6,170 nt of DNA, taken from the NCBI GenBank assembly GCA_013298335.1, contig JAAFHI010000226.1, positions 1-6,170 of the forward strand, given 5' to 3'. The notes below the pieces were generated by a model, which was not told the DNA's origin, did no database searches, and saw nothing but the letters and a program-made list of their open reading frames with translations. Shown here piece after piece: positions 1 through 6,170 of this stretch (within the stretch, counting starts at the first letter, position 1; every line of letters starts with the position of its first letter). This DNA is from Actinomycetota bacterium (GTDB taxonomy: Bacteria; Acidobacteriota; Blastocatellia; Chloracidobacteriales; Chloracidobacteriaceae). Both the position numbers and the translations under genes were made by a program.

Positions 1-28
1 GGCATTTGTTCTGAAATGGCTTGGCGTT

Positions 29-66
29 CAACCCTGCCTTACCTCCTGACAAACGTCAAGATTCAT
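29..66 (-). other. Possible leader peptide and start of a downstream gene
   Basis: Reading leftwards after the acyltransferase, an ATG at 64-66 preceded by AGGA opens a 12-codon frame (MNLDVCQEVRQG) that ends in TGA at 28-30. Inside it lies a strong Shine-Dalgarno sequence, AGGAGG (45-50 on the minus strand). Ten bases further on is a TTG (29-31) that overlaps the TGA and opens a frame running off the window. This could be a short leader coupled to the start of the next gene. A TTG start and only ten visible codons make it weak, and the AGGAGG could be chance. Confidence 0.2.
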
Positions 67-90
67 GGCTTTTCCTGCGCCTCCACCGTT

Positions 91-1221
91 TCACCCCGCG
101 TTCCGCCGGGCGAATCGGTTTCGAATCGCCGCGTTCATCGGTTCGGAGACGTAGCGCGCGACGGCCCACGCGACGATGGCCGTCAGGAAAAGAAACAGGG
201 CGAAGTACGGCAGCCGCCAGCCGTACGACAGCGTCGCCTTGGTCACGTAGTTCCGCATTCCGGCCAGCACGATGATGTGAAAAAGGTAGATTTCGTAGCT
301 GTGGCGTCCGAGCCAGCGGAGGGGCCGCGTCGCCTTTTCCGCGAGCGGGCCGGGCGCGGGCGCGTGGGCCGAGGCGAAGAGATACCCGGCGACGGAGAGC
401 GCGATGAAGGTGAAGCCGAAAACTTCGTGGCCGTCAATTCCCCGGACGTACAAAACGGCCAGTGCGATGCCGCAGACGACGCGGACGATTTGTGCAACGC
501 GGTCGCCAAGCGTGAATTTCTGCGCCAGCAGCGCCGTCAGGCAGCCCATCGCGATGGCGTCGAAGCAGGCCAAGTAGCCGTACATAAAGAAGATTTCGTT
601 ATCGACGTGCGCCCGGCGGTAGAACGGCCCGACGACGATGGCCGCGCCGCAGACGACGACCAGCGGCCAGACCCGCCGCAAAATCAGGCACAGCAGGGGC
701 ATCGCGAGATAGAACACTTCCTCGACCGACAGCGACCAGTAAATGTTCAGGCAGTAGTTGAAATAGCCTGCCGACTGCATCAGGACGTTGTGCCAGAAGG
801 TCAGCACCGACCCGGCGGCGATGATGAAGTACGACGGCGGAAGGCTTTTCCCGTTGTCGGAATTCGAAAAAAACGGAATCCCGAGGCAGCCGAGCGGCAC
901 GATGACGGCGAGCGCGAGCAGGAGCGGCGGCATGATGCGGGCGAAGCGGAAAACGTAGAAGGCGCGGGCGTCGAGGGTGCGCGGCTGTCCCCAGCGTTTC
1001 AGCGAAATCGAGGTAATCAGAAAGCCCGAGACGACGAAGAACATCGTCACACCGTAATTTCCGTTGAGGGTCAGCCCACGCAGCAGCCATTCGGGGACGA
1101 ATTTCCCGAGCGGGCTGTTTTTGAGGCCGAAGGCGAGGGTGAAATGAAGAACCAGTACGCAGAGGACAGCCACGCCGCGGATGAGATCGACGCGGTCGTT
1201 GCGGGAGGAAGGAATCGACAT
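91..1221 (-). CDS. Acyltransferase 3 family membrane protein (OafA/YrhL-like)
   Basis: A 376-residue polytopic inner-membrane protein of the acyltransferase 3 family, which transfers acyl groups (often O-acetyl) to sugars of surface polysaccharides, peptidoglycan or other envelope molecules. Visible family marks are an N-terminal RVDLIRGVAVLCVLVLHF stretch with the conserved His at residue 26, a FFVVSGFLI segment (61-69), a basic FRFARIMPP loop (91-99), WSLSVEEVFYL (162-172) and a late GRHSYEIYLFHI segment (305-316). About ten hydrophobic stretches cover the rest, and a short basic tail ends the protein. The length is normal for a stand-alone acyltransferase 3 protein; there is no C-terminal SGNH domain. 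The start has no good ribosome binding site but lies directly before the conserved N-terminus. It is 114 bp downstream of the TPR gene. No glycan-synthesis genes flank it, so the acceptor cannot be named. Confidence 0.93.
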   Translation of the reverse strand: MSIPSSRNDRVDLIRGVAVLCVLVLHFTLAFGLKNSPLGKFVPEWLLRGLTLNGNYGVTMFFVVSGFLITSISLKRWGQPRTLDARAFYVFRFARIMPPLLLALAVIVPLGCLGIPFFSNSDNGKSLPPSYFIIAAGSVLTFWHNVLMQSAGYFNYCLNIYWSLSVEEVFYLAMPLLCLILRRVWPLVVVCGAAIVVGPFYRRAHVDNEIFFMYGYLACFDAIAMGCLTALLAQKFTLGDRVAQIVRVVCGIALAVLYVRGIDGHEVFGFTFIALSVAGYLFASAHAPAPGPLAEKATRPLRWLGRHSYEIYLFHIIVLAGMRNYVTKATLSYGWRLPYFALFLFLTAIVAWAVARYVSEPMNAAIRNRFARRNAG

Positions 1222-1247
1222 TGAAGAGAATCTCGCGTGGGGAGTGT

Positions 1248-1260
1248 GGGAAACGTTCCC
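1248..1260. repeat. Single copy of the GGGAAACGTTCCC core motif
   Basis: A 13-base, nearly symmetric motif (GGGAA, ACG, TTCCC) lies 27 bp upstream of the acyltransferase start. It has the same core as the units of the array at 2569-2840 and resembles sequences beside the hairpin at 5433-5504. Its position could make it an operator for the acyltransferase gene or part of a dispersed repeat; the sequence does not decide. Confidence 0.5.
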
Positions 1261-1272
1261 CTTTACACGCGA

Positions 1273-1316
1273 ACGGACGGCCCCGGCAATGGTGGTACCA
1301 CCGGGGGGCCGTCCGT
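1273..1316 (-). terminator. Hairpin after the TPR gene (no U-tract)
   Basis: A perfect 12-bp GC-rich stem (1273-1284 with 1305-1316, ACGGACGGCCCC) encloses a 20-base loop that itself contains the 12-base palindrome GGTGGTACCACC. It lies 19 bp after the TPR stop codon, where a terminator would be expected, but no run of T follows on the minus strand. It may be a factor-assisted terminator or a 3' mRNA-stabilising hairpin. Confidence 0.45.
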
Positions 1317-1335
1317 GGGAAGGACCGTTGCGCGC

Positions 1336-2427
1336 TCAGTTTTTAAGATCGTTCTTGTTGGAGGGAGTATTCCCGGCGGGAATCAGGCCGAGCAGTTTCT
1401 GGGCCTTGGCTTCATCGAGCGGGCGCAGGGCCTCATATTCCTTCATCGCCGCCGTCCGGTTGCCCTGCACGGCGTAGAGCAGTCCGAGGTAGTAGCGGGC
1501 GTCGGTGTTGCGCGGGGCGATTCCCACCGCTGCGCGATAGTAGATGATGGCGTCGCTGTACTGTTTGACGAGCCGGTAGGCATCGGCGAGATACAGGTTC
1601 GCCGTTTCCGCGTTCGGCGCGTAGCGCACGGCGTTGCGGTAGTGCTCGATGGATTCCTGGTACTGGTTGGCGTTGAAGTACGTGTTGCCCAGTCCGAGGT
1701 GCGCGTCGGAATAATTCGGCTGGATGCGAATCGCCTCGCGATAGGCCCGCTGCGCGTCGGGGAACTGTTTCCGTTTGGTGTAAATGTCGCCGGCTTCCTT
1801 TTGCGGAAGCGCGTTGGCCGTGTCGAGCCGCGCCGCCTGGAGAAATGCGGCCAGCGCGTCGTCCTCGCGGCCAAGTTTTTCATAGGCGAGTCCGAGATTC
1901 AGATGGGATTTGGCATGCCCGACCTGCCGCCGGATCGACTCGCGATAGGCTTCGGCGGCCTCGGCGTAGCGTTTCTGGGCGAAGTGCGCGACGCCCATTT
2001 CGTAATAGGGTGTGCCTTCATTCGGACGGATTTCCGTCGCCCGGCGGTAGGCCGCGATGGCATCGGGGTAGCGTTGCGACAGATCGTAGGCGTTCCCGAG
2101 TTGAATCCACGCTTCGTAGTAATCCGGTTTCAGCCGGACTGCTTCGCGAAACCCCGTGGCCGCGTCGGCGTAGAGTTTCATCCGGTAATTGCTGAGTCCG
2201 AGGTTGTAATGGGCGGTGTAGTCATTGGGTCGCAGGGCGATGACCCGCCGGAACGACTGCGCGGCCAGGTCCCACTGCTGGTTTCTGAAATATTGAAGTC
2301 CCTGCTGGAATATCTGAGAGGCATCGTTCTGGACGATTCCGGCGGGGGGCGGCGTCGCGCCGACGGAGACGGGCGCGGCGAGGCTGAGTCCGGTCAACAG
2401 AATCGCTGCGATAGAGGAATGAATCAT
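1336..2427 (-). CDS. Exported tetratricopeptide (TPR) repeat protein
   Basis: A 363-residue protein made almost entirely of tandem 34-residue TPR units. Residues 1-24 look like a Sec signal peptide (hydrophobic AAILLTGLSLAAPV, then SVGA before TPPP), so it probably acts in the periplasm or at the outer membrane. From residue 36 to about 341 nine units can be laid end to end in exact 34-residue register, each with the small/aromatic TPR pattern (for example YEAWIQLGNAY...YPDAIAAYRRATEIRPNE). A low-complexity polar tail rich in Asn and Lys closes the protein. TPR superhelices bind peptides or scaffold complexes; no enzymatic domain is present, so the partner is unknown. The frame stays open 29 codons further upstream, but I chose the ATG at 2427 because AAGGAG lies 7 bases before it and a signal peptide follows. 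Confidence 0.92.
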   Translation of the reverse strand: MIHSSIAAILLTGLSLAAPVSVGATPPPAGIVQNDASQIFQQGLQYFRNQQWDLAAQSFRRVIALRPNDYTAHYNLGLSNYRMKLYADAATGFREAVRLKPDYYEAWIQLGNAYDLSQRYPDAIAAYRRATEIRPNEGTPYYEMGVAHFAQKRYAEAAEAYRESIRRQVGHAKSHLNLGLAYEKLGREDDALAAFLQAARLDTANALPQKEAGDIYTKRKQFPDAQRAYREAIRIQPNYSDAHLGLGNTYFNANQYQESIEHYRNAVRYAPNAETANLYLADAYRLVKQYSDAIIYYRAAVGIAPRNTDARYYLGLLYAVQGNRTAAMKEYEALRPLDEAKAQKLLGLIPAGNTPSNKNDLKN

Positions 2428-2434
2428 GGAACGG

Positions 2435-2440
2435 CTCCTT
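2435..2440 (-). promoter_or_regulatory. Shine-Dalgarno sequence that sets the TPR gene start
   Basis: AAGGAG on the minus strand, 7 bases before the ATG at 2427. It decides for this start over an in-frame ATG at 2514, which would place 29 residues before the signal peptide. It is the clearest ribosome binding site of the window. Confidence 0.8.
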
Positions 2441-2477
2441 CCAAAACTGGATGAATCGGCAAAAAGTGAATGACCAC

Positions 2478-2506
2478 ATTGTACAACGCAGAATTCGAGC
2501 GCCGAA
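2478..2506 (-). promoter_or_regulatory. Possible promoter of the TPR gene
   Basis: TACAAT (2478-2483 on the minus strand) matches five of six bases of a sigma-70 -10 box and lies about 50 bp before the TPR start. The hexamer 17 bases upstream is TTCGGC, a poor -35 box, so the call rests on the -10 and on position between the repeat array and the gene. Confidence 0.3.
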
Positions 2507-2517
2507 CAGGTCATTTT

Positions 2518-2571
2518 GGGGAAGGGATGAAGGAGGAGGGATGAGGGATGAAAAATGAGGCGGAGGAAGGG
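2518..2571. repeat. GA-rich low-complexity tract with GGGATGA repeats
   Basis: A purine-rich stretch on the plus strand, with only a few T and one C in 54 bases. It holds three copies of GGGATGA (2524-2530, 2538-2544, 2545-2551) and variants such as AAAATGAGG. It abuts the array that starts at 2569. It has the look of slippage-prone simple sequence; no coding role is likely. Confidence 0.6.
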
Positions 2572-2840
2572 AAAACGTTTTAGACGGCGGAAATACCTTG
2601 AACTCGCCGCCGGAAACGTATTTTCCGGTGTGGGAAACGTATTTCTTCACGAGGGAAAGGTATTCCTTCGCGGGAAAAACGTTTCGGGTGACGGAAATAC
2701 CCTGGACGTGACGGCGGAAAGGTATTTCCTCACGGGGAAAGGGTTTTCTTCGCGGGAGGAAACCTTTTGCCCGGAGCGTCAAGGGTATTTTCGCCGTCCG
2801 AAAGGTTTCTTCCGGCAGGGGAAACGTATCAGGCTTCGAT
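2569..2840. repeat. Array of about 13 degenerate units with ~21-bp spacing
   Basis: Thirteen related units follow one another, each with G-rich lead, an A-run, a short centre and a T-run: roughly GGGAAASGTWTTTC, often followed by TTCRCG. The A-runs begin at 2572, 2591, 2614, 2635, 2656, 2675, 2695, 2718, 2738, 2760, 2781, 2801 and 2822, giving steps of 19-23 bp and a mean near 20.8. Several cores are near-palindromes (GGGAAAACGTTTT, GGAAACGTATTTTCC). The steps are not multiples of three, so the array does not keep a reading frame and is unlikely to encode a repeat protein. The units are too short and divergent, and lack spacers, for CRISPR. Two helical turns per unit suits proteins bound on one face of DNA, or intrinsic curvature from phased A- and T-runs. 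The remaining gap, 2841-2887, shows nothing I can name. Confidence 0.75.
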
Positions 2841-2887
2841 TGTTCTTCAGGTTCGGCGGGGTGGTGGAGGCGTCCGGGAAATTCGGG

Positions 2888-3157
2888 TCACAGATGCTGC
2901 GGGGTGAGCGTGAACGTCTCGATCATGTAGTCGTGCAGGTAGTTGAAGAGCAGGTTTTGAAATCGCCAGCCGTAGCGCGGGTCGTTCAGGTCGCTGTGGG
3001 GAATGATGAACGCGTAGGGTTCGAGAATGTCCTCGACCGTTAGCGCGACCACCACCCGGACGCCCCGCGCATGGTCCTCGGCGGCGAAGGTGAACAGGGG
3101 ATGTTCATATCGCCGGAGTTCCGCCCGGATTTTTTCGAGACTGGAAAGGTCGGGCAT
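2888..3157 (-). CDS. Hypothetical 89-residue protein
   Basis: I do not recognise this protein. It starts MPDLSSLEKIRAELRRYEHP, likely a short amphipathic helix, continues through a strand-like VRVVVALTV segment (about 33-41), and ends with an aromatic-rich half (GWRFQNLLFNYLHDYMIETF, about 63-82). It has no signal peptide, membrane segment, cysteine or obvious metal site, so it is probably a small cytosolic alpha/beta protein. It begins 83 bp after nuoI and could be co-transcribed with it. There is no clear Shine-Dalgarno sequence before the ATG, only a GC-rich run. The non-repetitive composition and codon pattern make it look real, but no function can be inferred. Confidence 0.65.
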   Translation of the reverse strand: MPDLSSLEKIRAELRRYEHPLFTFAAEDHARGVRVVVALTVEDILEPYAFIIPHSDLNDPRYGWRFQNLLFNYLHDYMIETFTLTPQHL

Positions 3158-3181
3158 GGCGGTGGCGGCGCGGCGGCGAGG

Positions 3182-3228
3182 AAAAAAGGGAAGGGAGGCG
3201 GAACGGTCGGCAACGTGGCTGCCGTTCC
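3182..3228 (-). terminator. Terminator-like hairpin between nuoI and the 89-residue gene
   Basis: On the minus strand the arms GGAACGG and CCGTTCC (3222-3228 with 3200-3206) form a 7-bp stem with a 15-base loop; an alternative CGGCA/TGCCG stem uses the loop. A run of six T (3182-3187) follows, but 12 bases after the stem, so it is not a textbook intrinsic terminator. It lies 12 bp past the nuoI stop and could reduce read-through into the next gene. Confidence 0.4.
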
Positions 3229-3240
3229 CTTCGATCCGGG

Positions 3241-3747
3241 TCAGGAATCGCTTCGAATGACGAAGTTCCCTTCGGGTTTTGCGCCTTCGTGGCGACCGTA
3301 GTTGGTCAGCAGGTAGTTTTTGTCCTTCACGAGATCGGCGAAGTTCGTCACCGCAAATTCGAAGTTGTGACCGTGCTTGATGGCGTCCTTCGGGCAGGCT
3401 TCGACGCAGTAGCCGCAGAGAATGCAGCGTCCGTAGTCGATGTTGTAAACCTGGGCGAACCGGTTTTCGATGCCGGGCCGTTCTTCGTAGGAGCGGAGGT
3501 CTTCGGTCGCCTCGATGTAGATGGCGTCCGCCGGGCAGGCCGCCGAGCAGAGGAAGCAGGCCACGCAGCGTTCCTTGCCGTCTTCGTTGCGCGCGAGGAA
3601 GTGCTCGCCGCGAAAGCGCGGATAGAGTTCGACCGGCACGTCCGGGTATTCGCGCGTCAGCTTGCGCTTCGGAATGTAACTGAGCGTCACCGCCATGCCC
3701 TGCGCCAGCGCGCGGACGGTATCGACGACTTCGGTGATGATGGACAT
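3241..3747 (-). CDS. nuoI: NADH-quinone oxidoreductase subunit I (NuoI)
   Basis: A 168-residue complex I subunit of the peripheral arm, carrying iron-sulfur clusters N6a and N6b that pass electrons towards the quinone site. Two ferredoxin motifs are intact: CVACFLCSAACP (Cys 61, 64, 67, 71) and CILCGYCVEACP (Cys 108, 111, 114, 118); the fourth Cys of each motif serves the partner cluster. The N-terminal helix and loop (GMAVTLSYIPKRKLTREYPD) and the RFRGEHFL stretch before the first motif are typical of NuoI. The length is normal. No other nuo gene is visible on either side: the preceding gene is a radical SAM-type protein behind a terminator, the following one is hypothetical. So here nuoI appears separate from the usual nuoH-nuoI-nuoJ order. 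GGGAG lies about 10 bases before the ATG. Confidence 0.95.
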   Translation of the reverse strand: MSIITEVVDTVRALAQGMAVTLSYIPKRKLTREYPDVPVELYPRFRGEHFLARNEDGKERCVACFLCSAACPADAIYIEATEDLRSYEERPGIENRFAQVYNIDYGRCILCGYCVEACPKDAIKHGHNFEFAVTNFADLVKDKNYLLTNYGRHEGAKPEGNFVIRSDS

Positions 3748-3786
3748 CGCGTGAGGACTCCCGCGGGTTCGGATAAATGAACCGCC

Positions 3787-3816
3787 ATCTTACGCTAAAT
3801 GTACGGGAAGAGACAA
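3787..3816 (-). promoter_or_regulatory. Possible promoter of nuoI
   Basis: On the minus strand TTGTCT (3811-3816) and TAAGAT (3787-3792) are separated by 18 bases, each matching four of six bases of the sigma-70 consensus. They lie about 40 bp before the nuoI start and downstream of the terminator of the preceding gene, which is where nuoI would need its own promoter. A small GGTTC/GAACC stem-loop follows in the presumed leader. Confidence 0.4.
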
Positions 3817-3872
3817 AACGTCGGCGCGCAAACCCGTTCGGCTACGTCGAGCCGCGCAAGCGGTGAGGCGAC

Positions 3873-3920
3873 GGGAAAGAAAAACGGCGGACCCGGTCGC
3901 CGTGACCGAATCCGCCGTTT
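3873..3920 (-). terminator. Intrinsic terminator after the radical SAM-type gene
   Basis: A perfect 10-bp stem (AAACGGCGGA at 3911-3920 on the minus strand with TCCGCCGTTT at 3882-3891) continues, after a 2-base mismatch, into a 5-bp inner stem (CGGTC/GACCG) around a GCCGT-type loop. A T-rich run (TTTTTCTTT) follows directly on the minus strand. It lies 25 bp after the TAG of the radical SAM-type gene and separates it from nuoI. Confidence 0.85.
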
Positions 3921-3945
3921 GAACGGGTACAAATGTGTCGAGAGA

Positions 3946-5046
<1,101 letters not shown>

Positions 5047-5060
5047 ATGGTCACCGGGTC

Positions 5061-5080
5061 GCTTTCGGTTGTTTGAAAGC
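5061..5080 (-). other. Stem-loop in the leader of the radical SAM-type gene
   Basis: GCTTTC and GAAAGC (6-bp perfect stem, 8-base loop) lie 15 bp before the ATG at 5046. A second GAAAG just upstream could compete for the same CTTTC, though with only two bases between. No known riboswitch is recognisable. Confidence 0.25.
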
Positions 5081-5131
5081 CCTTTCGAATCGGAAATCCG
5101 CGAAAAAGCGGGAAGACGGTCTGGAACGGTA

Positions 5132-5398
5132 CTACCCCGAAATCAGTTCTTCAAGCCGCTTTTGTGTACCACCGACGATTCGGACGACCTTCGTCCGCGC
5201 GGTTTCGCCGGTCAGAATGGTCACGTCGCCCCGCCGGACGCCGAAGAGTTCGGCCAGAAACCGGATGCATTCGGCGTTTGCCTTGCCATCCACCGGGGGC
5301 GCGGCGAGGGCGATCTTGATCGCGTCGCCGTGTTCGCCCACCACCTTCGAGCGGGGGGCATTCGGCTGGACGCGAATGGTGAGGGTGAGGTTGTCCAT
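5132..5398 (-). CDS. DUF167/UPF0235 family protein (YggU-like)
   Basis: An 88-residue cytosolic protein of the DUF167 (UPF0235, E. coli YggU) family, whose biochemical role is not established. The family pattern is clear over the full length: the IRVQPNAPRSKVVGEHGDAIKIALAAPPVDGKANAE core (8-43), with the conserved PNA.. and PPVDGKAN motifs, then FLAELFGVRRGDVTILTGETARTKVVRI (47-74). Its length is normal for a stand-alone member. It follows the M48 gene after a 111-bp gap holding a large inverted repeat and precedes the radical SAM-type gene by 85 bp. The ribosome binding site is poor (AGGGAA well upstream of the ATG). Confidence 0.93.
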   Translation of the reverse strand: MDNLTLTIRVQPNAPRSKVVGEHGDAIKIALAAPPVDGKANAECIRFLAELFGVRRGDVTILTGETARTKVVRIVGGTQKRLEELISG

Positions 5399-5423
5399 GA
5401 AGCCGGTTTCCCTGGCTGATGCG

Positions 5424-5437
5424 GGGAAGTACTTCCC
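5424..5437. repeat. Perfect 14-base palindrome GGGAAGTACTTCCC
   Basis: A perfect palindrome, overlapping the left end of the 5433-5504 inverted repeat by five bases and lying 26 bp before the DUF167 start. Its GGGAA...TTCCC shape matches the array at 2569-2840 and the site at 1248-1260. On the other side of the inverted repeat, GGGAACGTTTC (5500-5510) is a further partial copy. Confidence 0.55.
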
Positions 5438-5504
5438 TCGCTCACGCTCGGGATTCCATACCCATCGTTCGGTCGGTATGGAACCCCGAGCGTGAGCGAG
5501 GGAA
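5433..5504. repeat. Long inverted repeat between the M48 and DUF167 genes
   Basis: Two 30-base arms, 5433-5462 and 5475-5504, are complementary at 29 of 30 positions around a 12-base loop. Each arm holds CCTCGCTCACGCTCGGG or its complement. On the minus strand it begins five bases after the M48 stop codon, so it will form a very stable RNA hairpin at the 3' end of that message, but no T-run follows. It resembles REP-type or miniature palindromic elements; a terminator or mRNA-stabilising role is possible. It contains no gene. Confidence 0.8.
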
Positions 5505-5509
5505 CGTTT

Positions 5510-6170
5510 CTACGCCGACGCGCTGCTGGCGGCGGGCGGTTCGACCATCTTGCGGTAGCCGTTCGGGTCGTCGGTCCACTTGAGGATTTCCGACACGCGC
5601 CAGATCGGGAACGGATGCGTCCGTCCGGCGGCGATCTGCCACGTCCAGAACCGGTCGATGAAGCTGCCTTCGTTGTTCTGGTCGAATTCGCGCGCTTGGC
5701 GGATGAACTCCTCGTGGTTGAGTTTCGAGGTCATCGAACCGCCCGCGAGCTTCATCATCACGTTGGTGATGACGTTGGTGTCCTGCACGACGAGCTGGGC
5801 CGCCCGGTCGCAACTGAGTTCGGCTTTCTGGTACCAGGTCGAAAGCGCCCCCCGAATCGGCATCGCGATGAGTTCGGCGATGCCCGGCGGCAGCGGCGCG
5901 GCCCCGAGGGCGGCGCTGGCGGCGAGGAAAATCAGTTCCGCCGCCACCTTATAAAGAAGATGGTTGCAGTGGATGTGCCCGAGTTCGTGGGCGATGACCG
6001 CCAGCACTTCGGTATCGTCGAGCCGTTCGATGAGCGGCGTGAACAGCACGATGAAGGGCCGCTCGACGCCGCTCGTGAAGGCATTGAAGCCGAGTCCGCC
6101 GCCGCCCATCGGGTTGGTGACGCTCAGATACAGCTCCGGAAGCTGCTTGATGCCGAGCGTCTGGCAGGCG
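5510..6170 (-). CDS. M48 family zinc metalloprotease (5' end outside window)
   Basis: The C-terminal part of an M48 (HtpX/Ste24p-type) zinc metallopeptidase; these proteases act in envelope or protein quality control. The frame is open to the window edge: residues before the in-frame ATG at 6109 (CQTLGIKQLPELYLSVTNP) join smoothly, so that ATG is not the start. Numbered from that ATG, the catalytic HELGH is at 41-45 within VLAVIAHELGHIHCNH, preceded by the typical FNAFTSG stretch (8-14). Glu 97 in AELSCDRAA is the expected third zinc ligand, with the usual Asp four residues later. A hydrophobic segment (about 55-85) lies between, and THPFPIWRVSEI near residue 168 is the usual C-terminal motif. 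The Ala/Ser tail ends in TAG at 5510-5512, five bases from a large inverted repeat. Subfamily and membrane anchoring cannot be judged without the N-terminus. Confidence 0.92.
   Translation of the reverse strand, partial: ACQTLGIKQLPELYLSVTNPMGGGGLGFNAFTSGVERPFIVLFTPLIERLDDTEVLAVIAHELGHIHCNHLLYKVAAELIFLAASAALGAAPLPPGIAELIAMPIRGALSTWYQKAELSCDRAAQLVVQDTNVITNVMMKLAGGSMTSKLNHEEFIRQAREFDQNNEGSFIDRFWTWQIAAGRTHPFPIWRVSEILKWTDDPNGYRKMVEPPAASSASA

Noticed and set aside
16..1224. Long open frame on the plus strand opposite the acyltransferase
   Set aside because: Its translation is dominated by Arg, Asp, Glu and Gly with no domain pattern, as expected for the antisense of a GC-rich gene; the minus-strand protein has clear family motifs.
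1237..2454. Long plus-strand open frame opposite the TPR gene
   Set aside because: It mirrors the periodic TPR gene, giving a Val/Gly/Arg-rich pseudo-repeat; the minus strand has nine register-perfect TPR units and a good ribosome binding site.
2222..2782. Open frames through the repeat array encoding heptad-like peptides (GNVF.., KVFP..)
   Set aside because: The unit steps of 19-23 bp do not hold a frame, and both strands give similar low-complexity peptides, so they follow from the DNA repeat.
2569..2840. CRISPR array
   Set aside because: Units are about 14-20 bases, divergent and contiguous, with no unique spacers of uniform length and no cas genes.
5047..5131. Frameshifted 5' part of the radical SAM gene carrying the missing cysteines
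   Set aside because: All three minus-strand frames were read and none contains a CX3CX2C pattern.

Overview
This is a GC-rich bacterial window in which every gene I can support lies on the minus strand, so transcription runs from position 6170 towards position 1. In that order the genes are: an M48 zinc metalloprotease (5' end outside the window), a small DUF167/YggU protein, a radical SAM-type protein, the complex I ferredoxin subunit NuoI, an unrecognised 89-residue protein, an exported TPR-repeat protein and a membrane acyltransferase of the acyltransferase 3 family. The long frames on the plus strand are mirror images of these genes. NuoI, a TPR protein with a signal peptide and an acyltransferase 3 protein suggest a free-living respiring bacterium. 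Nothing here fixes the phylum. Single-gene spacing with many intergenic palindromes would suit an uncultured environmental lineage, but that is a guess.

Layout. 5510-6170: M48 protease. 5399-5509: a near-perfect 30-bp-arm inverted repeat. 5132-5398: DUF167. 3946-5046: radical SAM/SPASM-like protein, followed by the best intrinsic terminator of the window (3873-3920). 3241-3747: nuoI, preceded by a plausible promoter. 2888-3157: hypothetical protein. 2428-2887: a 460-bp gene-free stretch holding a promoter and ribosome binding site for the TPR gene, a GA-rich low-complexity tract, and an array of about 13 degenerate units spaced about 21 bp apart. 1336-2427: TPR protein. 1222-1335: a hairpin and a further copy of the array's core motif. 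91-1221: acyltransferase. 1-90: a short leader-like stretch that may precede another gene.

The genes do not form an obvious single pathway; the window looks like a set of mostly independent housekeeping and envelope genes. The two observations most worth following are: (1) the radical SAM-type protein keeps the GGEP motif and the C-terminal cysteine-rich domain but has no CX3CX2C motif for the SAM-binding iron-sulfur cluster, in its own frame or hidden upstream; and (2) the 21-bp-phased array of GGAAA-S-GT-WTTT units, whose core recurs singly in two other intergenic gaps, which suggests a dispersed, non-coding repeat family or protein-binding site in this genome.
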